A DNA stretch of 64,000 nucleotides from Symsagittifera roscoffensis (lineage: Eukaryota; Xenacoelomorpha; Acoela; Convolutidae): positions 1 to 64,000 of the forward strand of contig NW_026971410.1 in NCBI RefSeq assembly GCF_963678635.1, given 5' to 3'. The notes under the pieces are model-generated. The model did no database searches and was not told the origin of the DNA. It saw nothing but the letters and a program-made list of their open reading frames with translations. Positions 43,307 to 52,242 of the stretch are shown piece by piece. The position numbers and the translations under genes were made by a program. Numbering within the stretch: the first letter of the stretch is position 1; each line of letters begins with the position of its first letter.

Positions 43307-46257
43307 GACATCATCGACATATCACAGATGATGAGATTCCCATATTTCTTAGTGATGCTCGTGAGTGCCTGGGCCATCAGTCGCTGGAATGTGGCCGTCG
43401 CGTTGCACAATCCGAATGGCATCCTCTTCCACTGGAACAGTCCCAGCTCACACGCGAAACCTGTTTTCTCTAGATCTTGCTTTCTGAGTGGCACTTGCCA
43501 GAATGCTGAGCCCAAATCCAATGTCGTGAAGAACTTAGCGTCTCCCAGCTTGGATAGGCTCTCATCGATGCGGGGAATCGGGTATGCGTCCTTTATAGTC
43601 ACTGCGTTCAGATAACGGAAATCACAACAAAATCTGAGTTGTCCCCCTTTCTTTTTCGCCATGACCACGCCACAAGCCCATGGGGACTTCGACGGCTCGA
43701 TCATGTCGTACTCCATTAACATCTCGATTTCCTTCCTACACGCTTCTGACTTGTTTGGGGTCATTCTTCTCGCCCCTTCCCTATGAGGTACCGAGCCCTC
43801 TTCTATCTCAATCTCGTGCTCTACGAAATTGCAACAACCTATGTCAGCCTTGTGTTTCGAAAAAACGTCTGCGTTCCGATTTAGCACCGCTCTGAGCGAA
43901 TCTAGTTCCTTGTCTGATATTTTACCCTTTAGATGTTCTATCTCAGGTAGGACAGGTTTATTCACTGCTAACTCTGCCTCCGTCGGTCTCTCAGGGAAGT
44001 TGGAACAACTAGACAGCCCATCATCTGTTTCCGACTTCATTGAAAACAATTTCCTAGAAGATTTCAATTCATTCACTTTTTTCATTATACATTCTTGGTT
44101 CGCATGCAATGGACATTTAGTTACATCAAACTTTTTCAAGTTCTCCACACTCTGAAAGTCTGTGTTCAGAGGCAAAGCGTAGCCAAGTTTCCTTCCCCTC
44201 TGTATTGTCACTGTTGTTGCTTCTGTGTTCAATAACACACTCACACACAGTCCGCTCTGAGTGAGTGAGAAGCTTCTTCCTAAAATAGCCGAGCTTTTAC
44301 TGTTTGGATTTGGTACCAGACATACCTGTCTGTCATTGCTGAGTTCATTCAAGTTCCTCATCCTAAACGTCGCTACTACGGCTTGGTTTGGTTTTAATCT
44401 AACTTTTCGATCCAGAAAAATCGGCACCTTGGCCTGATTAATTAAGATCTTATTAAGGGGTCTTTTCTCATACTTCCTCTCAGGATCCTTGATCCTAATC
44501 AATCCGTCATTGAGATCGATCGTGACGTCAGAGTTGCGAACGAAATCCCTTCCTAAGATGAACTGGTCGGATTCGTCCAAATTCTCTACTACTAGGAAGC
44601 TCATCCAAAGATGTCTTCCTCCGAGCTGCAGTGAAATGATCGGGGTTTGTCCGGTGACATAGATCGTTCCCTGATTGGCAGCTGCCAACCTAATGTTTGT
44701 CGGTATGAGATCCGACCTTTCGAAACCCATGTCGGTCCAAGTTCTGACTGGCATGACACTAACCACTGCTCCCGTGTCTAGCAGTCCCTTTACTGAAAGT
44801 TGTCTGCCTTGCACGTCCAGAACGTGTGCGGCCAGATCGGCCTCACAACCGATATGCACCGCATCTTGTTCGAGCATCGCGTTGTGTCCGATTCGTCTAA
44901 CCTTCAGCTCCTCTTGACCAATGTATATCCGGCCAATCTGATCGTTCGCATCAGTTATGTGAGCTTTCGTGTAGATATTGATGCCATCCACATTCATCAG
45001 GATCGGGTAAGGGCCATGGACATTGATATAATGTCCGTCCACTTTCATCAGCCTCGGACCTCCCGTTGTGAGCAGCGCTCGCACTGCCCTGGAGTCCAGT
45101 TTGGGATCCTTCTCCTTCAGGTTGTCGGCATAGATGTCCAGGTGGACTAGTGTAATCTCGGATGGTTCACTCAAGTTCTTGACCACCTGGTGCCCTGCTA
45201 CTGAGATGATGGACATTATTTTGGTCCCCTCCTTCGTCATGCCGAAAGTCTTACCAGATATAACGTTCAGTTTTAGTCCCTGTTTCTTGGGTTCCTCTTT
45301 GTCTTCTACTTTTGTCGTTTTACCCAGAATATTAAAACTTTCCCGAAGATCTTTGCTCCCCAGCTCCGACCTTACCCATTGCTCCACTTCTTTCGTGGCT
45401 AGGTCCTGTTTGACATTCTGCAGCGCTGTCCTTGCCGCCAGGCCGTAATCCACCTTGAGTGGGCTAGACGACTCTGCTTCGAGGTTCGAGGCTACCACCT
45501 CGTCAGGCCATGTCCTAACCTTTTTGGTCGTGAAGGTGCTCGGTGTCGTCTCCTTCCTCCGAGATTCAGCCTCGTTCATCAGACGTGCTCGACTGGCCTT
45601 GACGCCCGAAAGCGCCTCTTCGTGGCGGGGATGTTTCGCGTCCGCTACTGCATCCCAAAATTGAGTACAATCCGACTTGAAGTGTCCCTCCAAACAACAG
45701 AAGAAACACCTCGGACCATATTTCATGATGATCCCTCTGACGTAGGTACTATCATGATCGTTCAACAATCGTTCGATCTCCCTGGTCATCCTAGCCTCTC
45801 TTTCGTATGACTCCTTGTTTGCCTGTGCTAGGCTCTCCGCCAGGCATTGATCGGTGTTGCGAATCAACTGAGCCTGATCAACCCTCGCCTGCGACTTCAT
45901 ATGCGTTAGTTCGTCTCTCAGATACTCTTGACCTTTGTGAGCTCTCTCATCAACCTGATCTATTCTTTTAGTCATGTCCCGCCTCAGTTCATCTAGACGA
46001 TTCGTTACGCCAGCGAACATGTCACTTATGTCGCCAGTGGCCCCAAATGACGGGGTTAGTCCCAGAGAAGATGAGGTCAACGGCGGCTGCAGCCTGGTGC
46101 TTGATGACGCACCGCCTTTTTGCTTGCTCATCGACGTCATTACTCTGTCGAAGGTTGACGACGCTCCCATCGTTATCATATCTGACATGGGCCTGGTCGG
46201 CGAGGTTGATGACGCCTTCCTGCTCATATCATTCCTTGGGCACGGTGTGAAGTTCAC
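43303..46257 (-). pseudogene. gag-pol: Gag C-terminus, protease, RT N-terminus, copy 2
   Basis: 984 residues from the first start-like GTG at 46257; the frame is open further upstream. Residues 86-165 are a coiled coil (LDELRRDMTKRIDQVDERAH). C184-x2-C187-x4-H192-x4-C197 is a zinc knuckle. D494-T-G-A is the aspartic protease motif (GLLDTGAVVS), FILGRDFV near 566-573 follows. RT blocks are GVVMAKKKGGQLRFCCDF, TIKDAYPIPRIDESLSKLG, FFTTLDLGSAFWQVP (D914) and MPFGLCNATATFQRLMAQAL. The frame exits at LIICDMSMMS, two bases out of step with YVDD. The capsid expected before the knuckle is absent. Confidence 0.85.
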
Positions 46258-46268
46258 ATCCGGATGGG

Positions 46269-46877
46269 TTATCTCCGGGTAGTCATCACTAGTGGTAGTG
46301 ACGCCATGCGTTCGTCGTACAAGGACTTCCAGCTCTTCTTGGCCTTCGAACCCGTTTGTTCTCCACTCGGGCTTATACTCGACATCATCGCGTTGTTGCT
46401 CTGCTTGGCCAGAGATGAGTGGGTACTAGCCGAATGTGAGTATTCTCCCCTCCACCTGTGACTTTTGGTTTCCGATTTGGACATCCCCTTGAATAATACT
46501 TCCTCTCGCGGTTCGACCTCGGAACGCTCCGAGGTCTCCTCCGTCCTCTCGACTTCCTCCCGCTCGAGGTCCTCGCTCGGCTCAAAGTCGGGTCGAATGA
46601 GCGTCTGTTCTCCCTCGTCAAAGGGGTCCACAAGCGTTTCGCTCGCGGTTCCGGCTTCGGCGCTCCGCCTTTGATCGCCATCTAGGTTCTTCTCGCTCCT
46701 CAATCTCATTCCGCTCACTGAAAGATCAGATTGACCTTTAGTCGATTCGTTTTCAGCAAAAACGTCGGAGGCGCTGCTAAACGAGGACTGGCTACGTCTA
46801 GTTTTAAATTTTCGCGTGCTGCCCTTACTCAGCCTGGGGATCTTAGTAGTCGATCCTAACGAGTCCCGGCGCTGCAT
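46269..46877 (-). pseudogene. gag: Gag N-terminal frame, copy 2
   Basis: 202 residues from ATG at 46877. Basic N-terminus (RRDSLGSTTKIPRLSKGSTR), then acidic (RPDFEPSEDLEREEVERTEE) and Ser-rich. Matches the gag start of copy 1 at 21433. It ends at TAA 46269, but the downstream frame is open across the same point (text YPEITHPDVNF), so a frameshift at about 46280-46390 joins them. A programmed shift is possible, though indel is as likely. Confidence 0.7.
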
Positions 46878-47360
46878 GCTTTGTTACAAAAACAATTTTC
46901 GTATGATTTAAGGGCGACGCACACGTGTCGCAAACAAATTCAAGTTAAATTACTTAACGCTGCCTCCTCGATCTCGTAAGTATTAAGAGTGTCTCTTAGA
47001 TTTCTCAATGACAATATTAGTGACTCCGTTAGAGTTACACACACACAGGGCCTGCTCAGTATTGATATAATGCTAGCTCAACCTTGTCGTATATTATAAC
47101 AGTATCACAAAATTTTCACAAGATATAATCAACACACCAAACACAATAGATAATCAGATAAGAATATCCTACAGGGGACAGCGACCTTTTGTCAGTATGA
47201 ATCTATCGCCACACAATTTATCAAGTCACTGCTTTGTTAAAATTAAACAATTTTTGATAAAAAGCAGTGATGCCTCAGAAACAGATCAATAAAACTTAGT
47301 CTTAAAGAAAAAGACTTCCCTCAATCGGAACGATCCGAAAGAACAAAGCCCAGGACACAG

Positions 47361-47647
47361 TCTTCTCAAGTGGGTGTGTATTTGCCTAATACACCCACCG
47401 AGGTCTTGTTTTAGGTGCCCTGCGATTGCCCGAGCTGTCCTATTAAGTAGCTCAAGGCAACCTCTGATCGAAAATTTCTAAAGTCTATGAAAAAGCTCTC
47501 CCACACCCGGACTGCTCCAAGTGCACGAGAGTAGGGAACAACTTTTCTTCTCAAGTGAGTGTGTATTTGCCTAATACACTCACCGAGGTATTCCTTTATT
47601 TGTTCCCGGATTGCCCGAACTTTCCTATTAAGTAGCTCAAGGCAACC
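47361..47647 (-). repeat. Tandem hairpin block in the copy 2 leader
   Basis: Two copies of about 95 bp, 185 bp apart (47361-47455 and 47546-47647). Each has TTCTCAAGTG, hairpin, ACCGAG, GATTGCCCGA, CCTATTAAGTAGCTCAAGGC. Hairpin arms are 47370-47398 and 47555-47583: GTGGGTGTGTATT with AATACACCCAC, and GTGAGTGTGTATT with AATACACTCAC. One base pair differs on both arms. Confidence 0.8.
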
Positions 47648-47885
47648 ACACAACCAAAATCACAATCAAAAAAATTTTTTTGTTCGGGTACTTCTGATAC
47701 ACCCGATCTAGAATCCAAAGTTGATCACGAATTTCCGGGTCAAAATGGGCTCCTATGATCCTAATAAGCACGCCTAATATCCTAATATGATTTAAATTAA
47801 ATGGATATTTTCCTTTTCCCAAACTGCCACAGAAGATTTCCTCAAGTTTCTAACTTTGGGTTGTTTAGAAGGTTTAAGACACTCC

Positions 47886-49935
47886 GGAGGGTTGTTAAGA
47901 CACTTAGCCTACCTCGGAGGGTACCTTAATCACCCAAGTTACCTCGGAGGGTCCCCTTAAATTTACTAAGGAGGGTCAATAAGATGCTTAATATGCTCCG
48001 GAGGGTTACTTCGGAGGGTACCTCCAAAATTTTCAAATTTCTGAAACTCACTTAGAAGGGTCTTCAATTAACTTCAGGAAGCGTCAAAACAAGCTAAGTT
48101 CTCTACGATGGGCTGTTTTAACTTCTTTGGGTGATCTCGTGGAATTTTTCACTAAGGAGGGTTGTTAAGGGGTTTAGCTGACTCCGGAGGGTTACTTCGG
48201 AGGGTTCCCCAAAAATCACGAAAAAGGTTATGTTACCGCGATAAAGTCTCTAAAAGCGGTCCACCAGAGTTAAAACTAGGTTGGCTGACACGGTCAACCT
48301 TCCCAGTTGGATAAAAAGGTGTTTTGATAAAATTTTCTGCCGCTCGGAGGGTTACCTGTAATTTGGACCCTCCGAACCAACAAATTCTAAAAAAAAAATT
48401 CTTTTCCGAGATTATCAACCCAAAAACGGTTGCGGTCCGGAAAAGTGGTCCAAAATGTCGACTTATGGTAGGGTTATGGTACCAAAATTATCCCGATCGG
48501 ATGACTAGTCTTTGAGAAATTGCCAAAAACGTGTTTGTCCAAATGGCCTTTTTTCACCACCTGTATAGGTTCTGAGAAACTTTTTCCGCAATTCCTATCG
48601 AAAGTGCCTAAAAATAATTGAAACGAGCGTAGTAGCCCTGTACGGCACTGTAATAGTGCAAAAAACTGGATCAAAATTGGTTTGGAGACAAAAATTTGGC
48701 CAATAACTATCAAATTTGGACCCTCCGATTCCTTCCTTTTCCGATTCTTAAGTCGTTAGCTGTATCTACGGAGCTGATCGGAGGGTTACTCAAAAAATTT
48801 CTCTAGTAACCGAGCGCGTTATGCTAGCACGCTCCTAACGCAAAAAGTTTTAATGCTCTAACTCTAAAAACTCAAAAACTCGATCCCCAAAACAGATTGA
48901 CAAAATTCAGAAAATTATCGAAATTTTGACCGAAAAATTTTGGTTTTTTCCAACTTCTACTGAGTCTTTTCTCACGCGGTTTCTTTAGTTAGGGGGATCG
49001 AACTACGTAGCTACTCCCTATATAAAAGCTTTTTGTTGTTCGGAAAAGCTCGGATATCCAAAAATTTGGGGGTCTACAGTTTGATCGAAAATCGATGATT
49101 TTCGACAAAATTGGGTGTTTTTTGGGTCTAACTTAGGAGATAAGTAATATGTAATGAGGATAATAACCTATTAGTAGTCATTAATGAATAGTACTATACC
49201 CTCCTTTGCACCAAAATATCCGAATTAAGACCCTTAACTCGGAAATTTGTAATCGATGGAGGGTACAATCGGACCGCGCCAATCGTGCCCCCCACCACTT
49301 AAGTTTTATGGAAATAGTACCCGAACGATACTAAAAATGCTTCAACGATACCCAACAGTCGTTGTGGATGTTGTCCGTATGTCCCTGTTGAGTGTGGAAC
49401 ACGTCGGTCAGCTTGCCACTCTACCCTCCGGTCACCGGCAAAATCACCATTAACGTGCTTAAACACTCAAATTACACTCGAGGGAGGGTATCCAACCCTT
49501 CACCAAAACACACGATCTTTCTATCAGAAACGATATAAATCAATCTGAAACAACAATAAATAGGAAGGTCAGATCACATCTCGTCCGGAAATAACATATA
49601 AACTGTCACTTCACGTTTTTTACTGTTTTTGGTCTTTTTTGGATTTTTTACTGTTTTTTGTACTTTTTTGTTTTCAAATAATTTTATTTTTGGCTTTTTC
49701 TTGGTTATACACTATTTTTGTTTGGTTTTACGCTTTCTCTTTAATTGTTTTTGGTCCCGGGACCTCGGGACAAGCGGGTTCATGACTTCCCACCTAACCC
49801 TCCGGCCCCCGGAATTTTCTGTGTTAACTAGGTTAAAAAGCTAAATAGTACTGGACGGAGGGTACGCACCTTCCCCCTAGTATAATAGCGGTCATTAAGG
49901 CCTCTAACTCGGGCATACGCCCGGAGCGGAGGGTT
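47886..49935. repeat. Dispersed GGAGGGT motifs in the copy 2 leader
   Basis: GGAGGGT, usually as CGGAGGGT, occurs near 47886, 47916, 47946, 47970, 48000, 48013, 48156, 48186, 48199, 48346, 48778, 49257, 49483, 49857 and 49927. The complement ACCCTCC is near 48365, 48719, 49200, 49423 and 49798. Spacing is irregular (13 to about 400 bp), so it is not a tandem repeat. Confidence 0.75.
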
Positions 49936-49985
49936 CGTCGCTAAAACGCTTGCTGATCATGATGGTCTTATGCCTTTGACAGGCC

Positions 49986-50000
49986 CACCCAGGAGCGCCA
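49986..50000 (-). promoter_or_regulatory. Primer-binding-site candidate, copy 2
   Basis: TGGCGCTCCTGGGTG on the minus strand, 12 nt after the LTR end ATGTTACA. Identical to copy 1 although the bases around it differ. TGG fits pairing with a tRNA CCA end. Confidence 0.6.
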
Positions 50001-50012
50001 TAAAAACGTCTA

Positions 50013-50518
50013 TGTAACATTCGCCCAAATACTACACAGCGACGGAGCGTAGGAAAAGTACCTATTAACGACTGGCAGGCGTCAGTTACCTTAATCCTAC
50101 TCGCTTTTCACCGTCTCGACCTTGCCAGTTGATTTTCTGGTCTGTCTAGGGCAAAGTAAAAAGTTACCATTTTTAGGCCATCAGTCAAACGACTTTTGAT
50201 CAGCTTTCGTTTACATGCGAACACAACCACATAGCTGAGTCTCGGATCCTCAGACCACGTGATTGTCATTAAAAACACGGCTCGAACAACCTATTTTAAC
50301 ATGTTTTTGTGTGACAGTTCTATATTAAATCCATTGGAGATGGATTGACCCTTTCCTCTTTCTAGCTACTCATATTCTGAAATATCAAACAATAACGGTG
50401 TTAATTAAGAGATCTATGACATTCCAGCAGCTATAAAGTTAGTTTATACAGTCCCTTCACATAAAACAGTCTCTGGGGGACCAAGCCTTCGCTCCCGTAA
50501 TATTCCTGAGATAACGCT
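50013..50518 (-). repeat. 5' LTR of copy 2, truncated at 506 bp by copy 3
   Basis: Begins TGTAACATTCGCCC like the 3' LTR and stays 99% identical (4 changes, no indel) up to ATAACGCT. The match ends at 50518, where a second LTR starts. The missing 377 bp should lie beyond the window, past copy 3. The last 4-6 bases (ACGCT) are the probable target-site duplication. Confidence 0.85.
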
Positions 50519-51434
50519 TGTAACATTCGCCCGGAAGATACATATCGACGGATAACAAAACTAAGTCTTAAGACGACTGGCTAGCGTCTAAACAGAGCTT
50601 TGCATGTTTTTCACCGTCTCTACCAAGCCAGTACTTTTCGGTGTTCTTTTCTAACATCGGGTCGACAAAAACGTTACTGTTCTCCGGCTTCGACCAGAAC
50701 GCTCAAATTAACTGAATTACATGCAAAAATAGTGAGCTCATGGCTGGGTCTCAGTATCCCCAGACCACGAGGTCACTCCTAAAAACAGGGCTACTACTTA
50801 TTATATTACTATTGTTTTTGTTCAGTAGATAAAAATCATCATCTCCATCGAAGATGGATCAACCCTTTCCCCCCAACTCTTAGCACCTCATCCTTGTCAA
50901 AACTAATCCAAATATCAATTAAATTCAAGTCAGGACATGACAGGATGCTAAAAGTTCACACGAGTCAATAAAAGTTTTCCGTCCCGAGACCCTTCCGGAT
51001 TCTTGAATCCGCTGAATCAAGCCCGTTGATCTCGATTTCTTCCCAATCCGGAAGGCTGGTTTCTTACCCTTCACCGTTGTTCGCAACGGCCTTGCAACTA
51101 TTGTAGCAGCACAATAGTTGCAACTCGGAACGTTCTCTGCAATCTGCTGCTGTTTTTCAATCACGATTGTCGTTGTTATCGTCAGCGCAATTAATGTTGT
51201 TGTGTTTTTTCTCTCGTTTTTTGTTAAAATGGCCGTTTCAGCATTTCTCAGAAATGTGACGTCATCATTCGAATTTTTGAAATTTTAAAATACTAGAATA
51301 TTCCAGCCTTCACCGTTTGGCTAAACGTTCCAATAACGCCCTTAGTTCTTAAAAACCACCAATCCAGAAGGCTTACTGCTAAAATTCCGAATTCTGCAGA
51401 GATTGCAATTTTGACATTCTGGTCGAATGTCACA
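50519..51434 (-). repeat. 3' LTR of copy 3 (916 bp)
   Basis: Left end TGTAACATTCGCCCGG, right end GGTCGAATGTCACA in plus orientation, so TG...CA ends with an 11-base inverted repeat (TGTRACATTCG). It is collinear with LTRs of copies 1 and 2, but clearly diverged, and it is followed by the polypurine tract. Confidence 0.9.
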
Positions 51435-51451
51435 TACTCCCCGGACAGTCC
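51435..51451 (-). promoter_or_regulatory. Polypurine tract, copy 3
   Basis: Minus strand GGACTGTCCGGGGAGTA immediately before LTR TGTGACATTC. Same core as in copy 2. Confidence 0.7.
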
Positions 51452-52242
51452 GGTCAATGTCCTCATTGAATCGCGCAATGTTCTAAATGGTTACAGTGTC
51501 ATCGAACAGAATTTACAAAATGCACGAAATTACTTTTATCTACGTCACATCGACTCACTGCAGAATATAAATGGCATCATACTACATCACTATAGCCTTC
51601 AAATTCTTTCATTAATCTGCACATTGAGGATATGACTTAAGATAAAACATTTTTTCTGACTTCCAGTGTCAATCTCCCGATTAGAACTTTTTCTCCTAGA
51701 TTTAAAAGGTGTTGGCTTGCAGGACAGTCCTGCCAACCAACAAGCTAAAATTATCCTACTATGCTCCTTCGGAAATCTTGCTTGTTTATTGTCCTGAATA
51801 TTAAAACCAAGAAACTTTGTGGTTAGAAAGAACAATGAAACAATCTCCCTCTTCGAGAGATTACTCAAGCCTTCCACATCACCACAAAGTGATCAGTCTT
51901 CCTAAGTGATTAAAAAGCAGGCTGGAATATTTAAATATACTCTTCCCTCGAGCCTTTCTAAATAAATAATAAGTGAGTGTCTCTTAAGCCACTTCAACTA
52001 AAATCAAAATGCAAATTTATAAATGCAACAATTTCAAAACTCAACTAAATGTTTCAGTTTTCAATTACAACTTGGCTGCTTGGTTTCTCACTTGAGTTTT
52101 TCACACACATAAAACAATTCTGAGTTTTAAGTTTTTCTTCATCACTCCTTTGTTCTCTTCTTTTTTCATCGTTTAGAAGTTCTAAAACTTCTAAATTCTT
52201 CTAATTTTCTTTCTTGTTGCCTCTTGTTTTCTCGACCATTCA
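51452..52242 (-). other. 3' untranslated region of copy 3
   Basis: About 790 bp, no gene seen. Collinear blocks are shared with 28546-29298. If the ORF2 TGA were read as selenocysteine, a SECIS element would be expected here; I could not identify one by eye. Confidence 0.6.

Larger units (their letters stand above)
46878..50012 (-). other. Long 5' leader of copy 2
   Basis: 3.1 kb between PBS and gag with no credible gene. It holds two covarying hairpin blocks (47361-47647), about fifteen GGAGGGT motifs (47886-49935), and the PBS candidate at its 5' end. The stretch 49430-50000 is homologous to 23020-23617 in copy 1. Short plus- and minus-strand frames of 60-80 residues are likely chance. Confidence 0.65.
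27642..50518 (-). mobile_element. Giant family A Ty3/gypsy element, copy 2
   Basis: Minus-strand element of about 23 kb. The 5' LTR is at 50013-50518, truncated by copy 3. The 15-nt PBS candidate is 49986-50000. Then come a 3.1-kb leader (46878-50012), gag (46877 to about 45600), protease and RT (to 42960), RNase H, linker, integrase (39866), acidic region, macro-like domain (38647), intergenic, giant ORF2 (38125-29299), 3' UTR, polypurine tract and 3' LTR (27642-28524). The two LTR stretches differ at 4 of 506 bases with no indel. It inserted in a LINE at 27641/27642. It is not functional as read. Confidence 0.9.

Noticed and set aside
50013-50518. Solo or independent short LTR of 506 bp
   Set aside because: Its right end lacks CA, it matches the first 506 bp of an 883-bp LTR, and a second LTR starts at the next base; truncation by nesting explains it.
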